A DNA stretch of 64,000 nucleotides from Paraburkholderia sp. LEh10. GTDB taxonomy: Bacteria > Pseudomonadota > Gammaproteobacteria > Burkholderiales > Burkholderiaceae. The stretch is taken from the NCBI RefSeq assembly GCF_017814945.1, contig NZ_JAGIPX010000036.1, forward strand, positions 1 through 64,000, written 5' to 3'. Below, one piece after another: positions 36,990 through 44,492 of this stretch. A program made the translations under genes and the position numbers. The first letter of the stretch is position 1, and each line of letters starts with the position of its first letter. The notes under the pieces were generated by a model, which saw nothing but the letters and a program-made list of their open reading frames with translations, was not told the DNA's origin and searched no databases.

Positions 36990-38232
36990 CGCGCCGCTGT
37001 CTTCGTCGCACGCCCGAAGCTGGCACGCAGCCGTGCCTTGGATCGCGCTCGCGCTGCTGCTCGCCGTGCCGCCGTGCGTTTTCCCGCAAAGCTGGCTGGT
37101 CGCGTGGCTCGCGCAGACAGCGGCGATGATCGTGTTCGCGCTGTCGTACAACCTGCTGCTCGGCGGGGCGGGGCTGCTGTCGTTCGGACATGCGGCGTCG
37201 TCGGGCATCGGTGCGCTGATCGCGGCGCAACTGTTCAATCGCGTCGGCGTGCCACTGCCGCTGTTGCCGCTGGCGGGCGGCCTCGGCGGCGCGCTGTTCG
37301 GCGCGTCGTACGGGCTCATCGCCACGCGCCGCGCGGGCACCGCGTTCGCGATGATCACGCTCGGCATCGGTGAACTCGTCGCGGCGGCGGCGTGGACCCT
37401 GCCCGACTGGTTCGGCGGCGAAGCGGGCGTCGCGATAGACCGCACGGCGGGCCCCGCCGCGTTCAACGTGCCGGGCGTCACATTCGGGCCCGCGCGCGAA
37501 GCATATGCGCTGATCGCGCTGTGGTGCGCGCTCGCCGTGATCGCGATGTACGCGCTGACGCGCACGCCGTTCATGCGGCTCGCGAATGCCGTGCGCGACA
37601 ACCCGGCGCGCGCGGCCGCCATCGGCTGCCATGCGCGCCGCGTGCGTTATGAGGTCGTCGTATGGTCGTCGTTTTTCGCGGGCATCGCGGGCACGCTGTG
37701 GCTGATCGACGTCGAGCTGGTCTCGACGGAAAGCGTCGGCATGCTGCGCTCTGGCTCGGTGCTGATCGCGACCGTGATCGGCGGAAGCGGGGCGTTCTTT
37801 GGACCCGTCGCGGGCGCCGTCGTGCTGACGTTTTTCAGCGTCGTGGTGGCGAGCGCGACGCGCGCGTGGCTCGTGTATCTCGGGCTGTTCTTTGTGGTCG
37901 TCGTGGTGAGGGCGCCGGACGGCGTCGCGGGATGGCTCAAGCGTCAGGCGGCGCGCTTCGCGCGCGACGGCTGGCGCGCCTGTGCGCCGCTCTTCGCGCT
38001 GCGCCTCGCGAGCGCTGCCGGATGGTCGCTTGCGATTGTGCTGTGCGTCGATTGGGCGTACGCGCAGCGCTTTGGCGGCGAACAACGCGCGAGCCTCTTC
38101 GCGACGCCAGATCCGCTGCGGCTGACGGCGGCCGTGGCGTGTCTCGCCGCGCTCGGCTGGCTCGCGACGACGGTTGCCGCGCGCATCGAAAGAAAGCGAG
38201 CCGCCGACGCGCGCGACGGAGCGCACGCATGA
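36982..38232 (+). CDS. LivM-type ABC transporter permease with long C-terminal extension
   Basis: The second permease, 416 residues. The LivM core runs to about residue 320, with SYNLLLGGAGLLSFGHAASS near 55, TRRAGTAFAMITLGIGELVA near 115 and ATVIGGSGAFFGPVAGAVVL near 260. About 85 further residues hold two more hydrophobic segments (SAAGWSLAIVLCVDWAYA; LTAAVACLAALGWLATTVAA) not usual in LivM. The stop overlaps the ATPase start (ATGA). Function as the permease partner is secure; the extension's role is unknown. Confidence 0.88.
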   Translation: MRSAPLSSSHARSWHAAVPWIALALLLAVPPCVFPQSWLVAWLAQTAAMIVFALSYNLLLGGAGLLSFGHAASSGIGALIAAQLFNRVGVPLPLLPLAGGLGGALFGASYGLIATRRAGTAFAMITLGIGELVAAAAWTLPDWFGGEAGVAIDRTAGPAAFNVPGVTFGPAREAYALIALWCALAVIAMYALTRTPFMRLANAVRDNPARAAAIGCHARRVRYEVVVWSSFFAGIAGTLWLIDVELVSTESVGMLRSGSVLIATVIGGSGAFFGPVAGAVVLTFFSVVVASATRAWLVYLGLFFVVVVVRAPDGVAGWLKRQAARFARDGWRACAPLFALRLASAAGWSLAIVLCVDWAYAQRFGGEQRASLFATPDPLRLTAAVACLAALGWLATTVAARIERKRAADARDGAHA

Positions 38233-38999
38233 TTCCCGCGATCGCCGTGCATCGACTCGAAAAGCGCTTCGGCGCCACGCGCGTGCTGCACGGCGTCGAC
38301 CTGTCCATCGAGCCGCACGAGCGTCACGCGCTGATCGGTCCGAACGGCGCGGGCAAATCGACGCTCTTCCACCTGATCGCGGGCGCGACGCGGCCGAGCG
38401 CGGGGCGCATTCAGCTGTACGGCGCCGACATTACGCGGCTCGCGCCGGCGGCGATCTGTCGCCGCGGCCTTGCGCGCAGTTTTCAGACGACCAGCTTGTT
38501 CGGGAAGTTGAGCGTGCTCGACAACCTGCGTTGTGCCGCAATGATCGCGAATCGCGAGCACATGCGCTGGTGGCAGCGCTACACGACGACACGCGAAGCC
38601 GACGCGCATGCCGAAGCCGTGCTGCATTCGGTCGGGCTCGACGGGCGGCGCGACGCGATTGCGGGCACGCTGAGCTACGCGGAACAGCGGGCGCTCGATC
38701 TGGGGCTCGCGCTCGCGAGCGGCGCGCATACGCTGCTGCTCGACGAGCCGACGGCCGGCATGAACCGCGCCGAGGCCGCCCGCGCGGTCGAACTGATCCG
38801 CGCGGCGACGGCGGGACGCACGCTGCTGATGGTCGAGCACGACATGGACGTGGTGTTCGGTCTGGCGGATCGCATCAGTGTGCTCGTGCAAGGGCAGGTG
38901 ATCGCGACGGGCACGCCGGACGCGATCCGCGCCGATCCCGCCGTGCGCGCGGCCTATCTCGGCGAGCCTCGCGACGTGCCGCCGGGAGCGGCGCGATGA
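38229..38999 (+). CDS. LivG-type ABC transporter ATPase
   Basis: A 256-residue ATPase that energises the transporter. Walker A is GPNGAGKST (about residues 38-46), the ABC signature is the atypical LSYAEQRALDLG (about 148), and Walker B TLLLDEPTAGM follows (about 170), with the LivG-specific VEHDMDVVFGLADRISVL. The ATG at 38229 overlaps the permease stop, and the gene overlaps the next by 4 bp (ATGA). Confidence 0.9.
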   Translation: MIPAIAVHRLEKRFGATRVLHGVDLSIEPHERHALIGPNGAGKSTLFHLIAGATRPSAGRIQLYGADITRLAPAAICRRGLARSFQTTSLFGKLSVLDNLRCAAMIANREHMRWWQRYTTTREADAHAEAVLHSVGLDGRRDAIAGTLSYAEQRALDLGLALASGAHTLLLDEPTAGMNRAEAARAVELIRAATAGRTLLMVEHDMDVVFGLADRISVLVQGQVIATGTPDAIRADPAVRAAYLGEPRDVPPGAAR

Positions 39000-39709
39000 A
39001 CCCGTTGCTGGAGATCCGCGATCTGCGCGCGTGGTATGGCGCGAGCCAGGCGCTGCACGGCGTGAACCTGTGTATCCAGGCGGGCGAGGCCGTCGCGCTC
39101 GCGGGCCGCAACGGGTCGGGCCGCTCGACGCTCGCGAAGGCGATCATGGGTTTCGTGCATACACAGGGCGTGATCCGTTTCGCGGGCGTAACGCTTGCCG
39201 GCAAGCGTCCGTTCGAGATCGCGCGGCTCGGCGTCGGCTATGTGCCTGAGCAGCGGGATGTGTTTCCGACGCTGACCGTGCGCGAGAATCTGCAACTTGG
39301 CATCCCGTCGCGCGGCAGAAAAGACGCCGCGCGCTTCACGCTCGACGATGCGCACACGCTCTTTCCCGTGCTGCGCGAACGGGCGCGGACGAAGGCGGGC
39401 GCATTGTCGGGCGGCGAGCAGCAGATGCTGTCGGTTGCGCGCGCGTTGCTCGGCGATCCTGATTTCGTTGTGGTCGACGAACCGACGGAGGGACTGGCGG
39501 GGCAGGTCGTCGCGCAACTGACGGCGGCGTTGAAGTTGCTGCGCGAGCGCGGGGTTGCGATGCTGCTGATAGAGCAGCGGCTCGTTGTCGCTGATCGGCT
39601 TGCGAGCCGTATCGCGGTGATGGGGCATGGGGAGATTGTCTTCGATGGTTCGCCCGATGTTTTCCGCGCGAATGGCGATCTGATGCGTGAGTGGCTTGGG
39701 GTTGGGTGA
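38996..39709 (+). CDS. LivF-type ABC transporter ATPase with Walker A Arg
   Basis: The second ATPase, 237 residues. Walker A reads GRNGSGRST (about residues 37-45): the normally invariant lysine is arginine (codon CGC). The signature LSGGEQQMLSVARALL, Walker B FVVVDEPTEGL and the LivF-type switch region LLIEQRLVVADRLASR are intact. The Lys-to-Arg change usually weakens ATP hydrolysis in P-loop proteins, so one of the two nucleotide sites may be degenerate. The gene is the last of the unit; no terminator was seen before the repeat at 39759. Confidence 0.88.
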   Translation: MNPLLEIRDLRAWYGASQALHGVNLCIQAGEAVALAGRNGSGRSTLAKAIMGFVHTQGVIRFAGVTLAGKRPFEIARLGVGYVPEQRDVFPTLTVRENLQLGIPSRGRKDAARFTLDDAHTLFPVLRERARTKAGALSGGEQQMLSVARALLGDPDFVVVDEPTEGLAGQVVAQLTAALKLLRERGVAMLLIEQRLVVADRLASRIAVMGHGEIVFDGSPDVFRANGDLMREWLGVG

Positions 39710-39758
39710 TGCTGGTGTGGTTTGCCTGCGATCAGGGCGGGCTTGTTTTGCCCGCTAT

Positions 39759-39793
39759 CGCGGATGCGAGCGGGGGGCAACGCAAACCGGCAA
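39759..39793. repeat. Solo unit related to the 35-bp array
   Basis: CGCGGATGCGAGCGGGGGGC followed by AACGCAAACCGGCAA resembles the 68-381 unit (CGCGGATGCCCGCGAAGGGG then CAAAGCGAACCGCAT) over its whole length. It lies in the gap between the transporter unit and the leuA leader promoter, again just after a gene end. Confidence 0.55.
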
Positions 39794-39813
39794 GCAGCCC
39801 AAACCCAACCCAA

Positions 39814-39842
39814 TTGCGCGTTTTCGGCATTGCCGCTATAGT
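39814..39842 (+). promoter_or_regulatory. Promoter of the leuA leader
   Basis: TTGCGC and TATAGT are separated by 17 bp. The predicted transcription start (about 39849) falls at the ATG of the leader peptide, so the leader could be read from a leaderless or nearly leaderless 5' end. Confidence 0.6.
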
Positions 39843-39849
39843 CTCTGGC

Positions 39850-39933
39850 ATGGCACCTTCCACGTTCCCCCTTCTGTCTCTTCAAGCCGGCGCGCTACCA
39901 GGCTCGCTAGCGCTAGCGCGCCTGCCGCGCTGA
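39850..39933 (+). CDS. Putative leucine-rich leader peptide of leuA
   Basis: A 27-residue frame opening MAPSTFPLLSLQAGALPGSL, with seven leucines in all. Three of them are CTA (codons 16, 20 and 22), a codon rarely used by neighbouring genes, which prefer CTG and CTC. The E. coli leu leader uses the same device. The reading frame lies 115 bp upstream of leuA, just behind the promoter. A stem GGCGCGCTA / TAGCGCGCC (39889-39897 with 39914-39922) covers the CTA codons. Ribosome stalling there under leucine shortage would change folding. The role is inferred. Confidence 0.5.
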   Translation: MAPSTFPLLSLQAGALPGSLALARLPR

Positions 39934-40048
39934 TCGTTTTCGCCCTCCGTCTGCCTCGTTCGTTGTCTAGCGTCGCCTGCGGTGGTGGCGCAAACACTCG
40001 AATTCCGTTTTCCAATTCAAACCGACCGAATCCCCCTGGAGACCCGAG
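39934..40048 (+). promoter_or_regulatory. leuA 5' leader with second hairpin
   Basis: Between leader peptide and leuA, GCGTCGCC-TGCGGT-GGTGGCGC (39970-39991) forms an 8-bp stem. No T run follows, so it is not a canonical terminator; control by Rho or by translation is more likely. CTGGAGACC before ATG 40049 gives the ribosome site. Confidence 0.4.
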
Positions 40049-41599
40049 ATGGCAGACAAGCTCATCATTTTCGACACGACGTTGCGTGACGGCGAACAAT
40101 CGCCCGGTGCGTCGATGACGAAGGAAGAAAAAATCCGCATCGCCAAGCAGCTCGAGCGCATGAAGGTAGACGTGATCGAAGCCGGCTTCGCCGCAAGCTC
40201 GAACGGTGACTTCGACGCGATCCACACGATCGCCGGCATGATCAAGGACAGCACGATCTGCTCGCTCGCCCGCGCGAACGACAAGGACATCCAGCGTGCC
40301 GCCGACGCGCTGAAGCCCGCCGACCACTTCCGCATCCACACGTTCATCGCGACGTCGCCGCTGCACATGGAAAAGAAGCTGCGCATGTCGCCGGAACAGG
40401 TGTTCGAGCAGGCGAAGCTGGCCGTGCGGTTCGCGCGCAAGTTCACGAACGACGTCGAGTTCTCGCCGGAAGACGGCAGCCGCTCGGACATGGACTTCCT
40501 GTGCCGCGTGCTCGAAGCCGTGATCGCGGAAGGCGCGACGACGATCAATATCGCGGATACCGTCGGCTACGGCGTGCCGGAACTGTACGGCAATCTCGTG
40601 AAGACGCTGCGCGAGCGCATCCCGAACTCGGACAAGGCGGTGTTCTCGGTGCACTGTCATAACGACCTCGGCATGGCTGTCGCGAACTCGCTGGCAGGCG
40701 TGCAGATCGGCGGCGCGCGTCAGGTGGAGTGCACGATCAACGGTCTCGGCGAGCGCGCGGGCAACACCTCGCTCGAAGAAATCGTGATGGCCGTGAAGAC
40801 CCGCAAGGATTACTTCGGCCTCGATCTCGGCATCGACACGACCCAGATCGTGCCGGCCTCGAAGCTCGTATCGCAGATCACCGGTTTCGTCGTGCAGCCG
40901 AACAAGGCGGTGGTCGGCGCGAACGCGTTCGCACACGCGTCGGGCATCCACCAGGACGGCGTGCTGAAGGCGCGCGACACGTACGAAATCATGCGCGCCG
41001 AAGACGTGGGCTGGACCGCGAACAAGATCGTGCTCGGCAAGCTCTCGGGCCGCAACGCGTTCAAGCAGCGTCTGCAGGAACTGGGCATCACGCTCGACAG
41101 CGAAAGCGAACTGAACCTCGCGTTCCAGCGCTTCAAGGAACTGGCTGACCGCAAGGCCGAAATCTTCGACGAAGACATCATCGCGATCGTCGCGGAAGAG
41201 TCGCTCGAAGCGCAGGAGAAGGAGCGCTACAAGTTCGTGTCGTTGTCGCAGCACTCGGAAACGGGCGAGCGGCCGCATGCGCGCATCGTGTTTTCGGTCG
41301 AAGGCAAGGAGGTCGTCGGCGAAGCGAACGGCAACGGTCCCGTCGACGCGACGCTGAACGCGATCGAAACGGAAGTCGGCAGCGGCTCGGAACTGCTGCT
41401 GTACTCGGTCAACGCGATCACGACGGGCACGCAGGCGCAAGGCGAAGTGACCGTGCGCCTGTCGAAGGCTGGGCGCATCGTCAATGGCGTGGGCACGGAC
41501 CCGGATATCGTCGCGGCGTCGGCGAAGGCGTATATCTCGGCGCTGAACCGGCTGTATGCGGGCCACGACAAGCTGAACCCGCAGCGCGCCGAAATCTGA
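40049..41599 (+). CDS. leuA: 2-Isopropylmalate synthase
   Basis: First committed step of leucine synthesis: condenses acetyl-CoA with 2-ketoisovalerate. The 516-residue protein has the catalytic [18 protein letters not shown] at residues 11-28, metal-binding [13 protein letters not shown] near residue 200, and the C-terminal LeuA allosteric domain (about 395-516; [20 protein letters not shown]) that gives leucine feedback inhibition. leuB/C/D are not adjacent. It is probably also regulated through the upstream leader. Confidence 0.97.
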   Translation: MADKLIIFDTTLRDGEQSPGASMTKEEKIRIAKQLERMKVDVIEAGFAASSNGDFDAIHTIAGMIKDSTICSLARANDKDIQRAADALKPADHFRIHTFIATSPLHMEKKLRMSPEQVFEQAKLAVRFARKFTNDVEFSPEDGSRSDMDFLCRVLEAVIAEGATTINIADTVGYGVPELYGNLVKTLRERIPNSDKAVFSVHCHNDLGMAVANSLAGVQIGGARQVECTINGLGERAGNTSLEEIVMAVKTRKDYFGLDLGIDTTQIVPASKLVSQITGFVVQPNKAVVGANAFAHASGIHQDGVLKARDTYEIMRAEDVGWTANKIVLGKLSGRNAFKQRLQELGITLDSESELNLAFQRFKELADRKAEIFDEDIIAIVAEESLEAQEKERYKFVSLSQHSETGERPHARIVFSVEGKEVVGEANGNGPVDATLNAIETEVGSGSELLLYSVNAITTGTQAQGEVTVRLSKAGRIVNGVGTDPDIVAASAKAYISALNRLYAGHDKLNPQRAEI

Positions 41600-41630
41600 C
41601 GCGTGTTGCCGGCATCGGGCCGTCATCAGA

Positions 41631-41655
41631 AACCCCGCTGCGGCGGGGTTTTTTT
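41631..41655 (+). terminator. Terminator after leuA
   Basis: AACCCCGC-TGC-GGCGGGGTT stem followed by T7. Confidence 0.88.
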
Positions 41656-41669
41656 CACATTGCGCGATG

Positions 41670-41696
41670 AAAAAAGCCGCCTCGAAGGGCGGCTTT
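41670..41696 (-). terminator. Terminator of the minus-strand lipoprotein
   Basis: GCCGCCC-TTCGA-GGCGGC stem on the minus strand followed by six T. It sits back to back with the leuA terminator. Confidence 0.85.
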
Positions 41697-41712
41697 TCGT
41701 TGGCGGCGCGGC

Positions 41713-42279
41713 TCAGAAGAGGCTGCGCCGATCCGGATCGTGCAGCGGATCGGGCGTCTTTTGTGTGAGACGCAAGATGCCCTGATTGTCGAAGTAGAAG
41801 CTGTACATCATGTACCAGATGTTGTCCTCGAGATAGCGGTAAGTCCACACCTCACGCTTCATCAGCGGGAAATAGCTGGTCTCGACGGGCCGCCCGAAGT
41901 TGACGAGCACGTCGTCGCGCGTCCATTTGCCGATTTCCGCGCGATAGAACTCGTTCGGCTGCAGCACCTGGCGCACGTTGAGGATCTTGCCGGAGGCGTC
42001 GACGTCGGCGGCCGTGGTGGTTTCCCCCATCGGTTGCGTCGGCCACATCAGGCGCTTGCCGCCGTCGGGCAGGTCGTAGACTTCGCGCGGCGGACCGAGG
42101 CGTGCGACGATCGTCGACTGGTCCGCGCCCGCCTGATAGTTCTGCCAGGGCTGCGCGCATCCGGCGAGCGCGAGGACGCTCGCGCAGGCGAGCACGGCCA
42201 GCGCGCTGCGCGCCGCCCTCGAGCCCGGCATCGCCGACGACGCGCGGCCCGCGCGCGCGGATGTAAGGCGGTTGAACAT
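41713..42279 (-). CDS. Outer-membrane lipoprotein, BamE/SmpA-like fold possible
   Basis: A 188-residue secreted protein with a long N-terminus, a signal helix and lipobox LALAGC (Cys41). The mature part has two similar segments: QSTIVARLGPPREVYDLPDG near 55-75 and WTRDDVLVNFGRPVETSYFP near 125-145. The pattern of a short helix plus LGxP/FGxP resembles BamE/SmpA-type lipoproteins. The ATG at 42279 has GGAGGTG at ideal spacing. The frame stays open far upstream but only as antisense of the binding-protein gene. Function is unknown. Confidence 0.8.
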   Translation of the reverse strand: MFNRLTSARAGRASSAMPGSRAARSALAVLACASVLALAGCAQPWQNYQAGADQSTIVARLGPPREVYDLPDGGKRLMWPTQPMGETTTAADVDASGKILNVRQVLQPNEFYRAEIGKWTRDDVLVNFGRPVETSYFPLMKREVWTYRYLEDNIWYMMYSFYFDNQGILRLTQKTPDPLHDPDRRSLF

Positions 42280-42450
42280 GACACCTCCGTAAGCGTTCGA
42301 TGGCTGGTTGTTATTCTCCTGACCTGATATTTTGACATGCGCTGCGTCAAAAGATTTTTGGGCGTTTCGTTCGCGCGGACGCCGGTTCGCTTGCTTGCGA
42401 GGTGCGCGCCGCCTATGATCCGCGCTTCGATCGACAGTTGAGATGCGCTG

Positions 42451-43740
42451 ATGAAAGCAAAGTGGACGAAGGCGATTGCGGCGACCGCGGCGATGATGGC
42501 GATGGCGCTGACGGCGGGCGCTCACGCGCAAAATGCGCCGACGGGCGCGCCGATCCGCATCGCGATGATCGAAGGCATGTCCGGCCCGTTCGCGAACGCA
42601 GGCGCGGCCGTCGAGCGGAATCTGCGCTTCGGCGTCGAAACGGTCAATGCGCGCGGCGGCGTGAAGCTCGCGGACGGCGTCCATCCGCTGGAACTCGTCG
42701 TGCTCGACAGCAAAGGCAGCGCCGAAGAAGCGCTCGTGCAGCTGCGCGCGGCTGCCGACAGGCACATTGGCTTCATTGCGCAAGGCAACAGTTCGGCCGT
42801 GGCGGCGGCGCTTCTCGCTGCCATCGACAGGCAGAACGCGCGCGAGCCGGACAATCGCGCGCTGTTCCTCAACTATTCCGCCGACGATCCGGCGCTCACC
42901 AACGCGAGCTGCAGCTTCTGGCACTTCCGCTTCGATGCGCACGCGGGCATGCGGATGGATGCGCTCGCCGACGTGATGGAGCGCGACAAATCGGTGAAGA
43001 AGGTCTATCTGCTGAATCAGGACTATAGCTTCGGTCATGACGTCAGCACGCTGGCGCGCGCGGCGCTCTCCGCGAAACGTCCCGATATCGCCGTGGTCGG
43101 CGACGAGTTTCATCCGATTGGCCGCGTGAAGGATTTCGCGCCATACGTCGCGAAGATCCGCGCAAGCGGCGCGGATGCCGTGGTCACGGGCAACTGGGGC
43201 AATGATCTGACGCTGCTCGTGAAGGCGGCGCGCGAGCAGGGCCTCGACACGAAGTTCTATACGTTCTACGGCAATAGCCTCGGCGCGCCCGCCGCGCTCG
43301 GCGATGCGGGCGTCAAGCGCGTGATCGCCGTCGCCGACTGGCATCCGAACGCAGGCGGCGCGGCGTCGGACGCGTGGTATGCGGCGTTCCGCCAGCGTTT
43401 CCCCGCCGCGCAGGACGACTACCCGGTGCTGCGCATGCCGCTGATGATCGGGATGCTGGCGGCGGCGATGAACCGCGCGGGCAGCGCGCAGCCGGAACAA
43501 GTCGCGAAGGCGCTGGAAGGCATGAAGTACGAGCAGAACGAGGGCGGCTTCCACGCATCGTGGATGCGCGCCGAGGACCACCAGCTGATCCAGCCCCTTT
43601 ACGTGATGGAGATGGACAAGGCGGGCACACCCGGCGTCCATTTCGACAACGAAGGCTCGGGCTACGGCTTCCGAACGGTGCTGGGATTGCCGGCCGCGCG
43701 TACCGTCGCGCCGACGACCTGCAGGATGAAGCGGCCCTGA
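42451..43740 (+). CDS. Branched-chain-type ABC transporter binding protein
   Basis: A periplasmic family 1 (LivK-like) solute-binding protein of 429 residues. The signal peptide covers residues 1-26 (AMMAMALTAGAHAQ). The core begins PIRIAMIEGMSGPFANAGAA, and VYLLNQDYSFGHDVSTLARA near residue 190 and DAVVTGNWGNDLTLLVKAAR near 245 are typical. It lies 2.7 kb downstream of the LivHMGF-type genes with leuA between. It is the nearest candidate for that transporter's receptor. The ligand is unknown. Confidence 0.88.
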   Translation: MKAKWTKAIAATAAMMAMALTAGAHAQNAPTGAPIRIAMIEGMSGPFANAGAAVERNLRFGVETVNARGGVKLADGVHPLELVVLDSKGSAEEALVQLRAAADRHIGFIAQGNSSAVAAALLAAIDRQNAREPDNRALFLNYSADDPALTNASCSFWHFRFDAHAGMRMDALADVMERDKSVKKVYLLNQDYSFGHDVSTLARAALSAKRPDIAVVGDEFHPIGRVKDFAPYVAKIRASGADAVVTGNWGNDLTLLVKAAREQGLDTKFYTFYGNSLGAPAALGDAGVKRVIAVADWHPNAGGAASDAWYAAFRQRFPAAQDDYPVLRMPLMIGMLAAAMNRAGSAQPEQVAKALEGMKYEQNEGGFHASWMRAEDHQLIQPLYVMEMDKAGTPGVHFDNEGSGYGFRTVLGLPAARTVAPTTCRMKRP

Positions 43741-43827
43741 TGACGCGATGCCGGGTTCGGCGCCAGTCCTGCTTGCTGCTCGAAACCTGCCCGAAACCGT
43801 GTGGTTCGCCGGATGAGCGGGCTGTGC

Positions 43828-43833
43828 TACAAT
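43828..43833 (+). promoter_or_regulatory. Extended -10 element for rpsO
   Basis: TGCTACAAT, 76 bp before the rpsO start; the -35 region is not obvious, consistent with an extended -10 promoter. Confidence 0.5.
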
Positions 43834-43908
43834 ACGCGACTCGTTTTGTTGTAACCCACGGCACGGCCCTTCTTCCGTGACCGCCTGTCTGATTCAAAGG
43901 AAATCCAC

Positions 43909-44178
43909 ATGTCCGTAGCTGAAATCAAGAAATCCGACGTCGTCGCGCAATTCGCACGTGGCGCCAACGACACCGGCTCCCCCGAAGTTCAGGTCGCTCT
44001 GCTGACCACGCGCATCAACGAACTGACGGTCCACTTCAAGGCACACGCAAAGGACCACCACAGCCGTCGCGGTCTGCTGCGCATGGTGAGCCGTCGTCGC
44101 AAGCTGCTCGACTACCTGAAGGGCAAGGACGCCGACCGTTACCGCGCTCTGATCGAGAAGCTGGGTCTGCGTAAGTAA
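43909..44178 (+). CDS. rpsO: 30S ribosomal protein S15
   Basis: An 89-residue primary rRNA-binding protein of the small subunit. Hallmarks: [18 protein letters not shown] near residue 25, [20 protein letters not shown] near residue 45, and the C-terminal [19 protein letters not shown] precedes ATG 43909. A terminator follows, with pnp beyond, the usual rpsO-pnp order. Confidence 0.98.
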   Translation: MSVAEIKKSDVVAQFARGANDTGSPEVQVALLTTRINELTVHFKAHAKDHHSRRGLLRMVSRRRKLLDYLKGKDADRYRALIEKLGLRK

Positions 44179-44208
44179 TCGGACGCATCGGACTTTCTGT
44201 CAGCAAGA

Positions 44209-44247
44209 TGCCTGTGTCAGTTCTGCTGATACAGGCATTTTGTTTTT
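44209..44247 (+). terminator. Terminator after rpsO
   Basis: TGCCTGTGTCAG-TTCT-GCTGATACAGGCA stem (one bulge) followed by TTTTGTTTTT. Some read-through into pnp is usual in this gene pair. Confidence 0.8.
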
Positions 44248-44350
44248 CAACGGTGCGCTTCGTGTGAGGTTTGCCGTTGCATCACCCGTCTGGCGTGCCG
44301 GTTGCGTCGCGGGTAAAACGAATCAAAACCGGGCTTCAGGGTAGGGCGCT

Positions 44351-44415
44351 GTGTCATTCCAGCGGTTCGCGTGCAAGTGAGTGCATCCACGTGATTCTCT
44401 GGAATGGCATAACAC
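44351..44415 (+). promoter_or_regulatory. Long hairpin in the pnp leader
   Basis: CATTCCAG (44355-44362) pairs perfectly with CTGGAATG (44399-44406), extended by GTGT/ACAC across a small bulge and by inner GCGTG/CACGT-like pairs. It lies about 80 bp before pnp. In enterobacteria RNase III cuts a hairpin here and PNPase then represses its own mRNA; a similar role is inferred. Confidence 0.55.
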
Positions 44416-44492
44416 TCCTCTACCCGAAAGGCCTCGGTCCTGAAGCTGCCGCGCGGTCTGGCGCGGCATGACTAAAAGATCCAGGAGGACAA

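Noticed and set aside
41713-43641. 642-codon version of the minus-strand lipoprotein
   Set aside because: Everything upstream of ATG 42279 is antisense to the binding-protein gene; the signal peptide and GGAGGTG site place the start at 42279.
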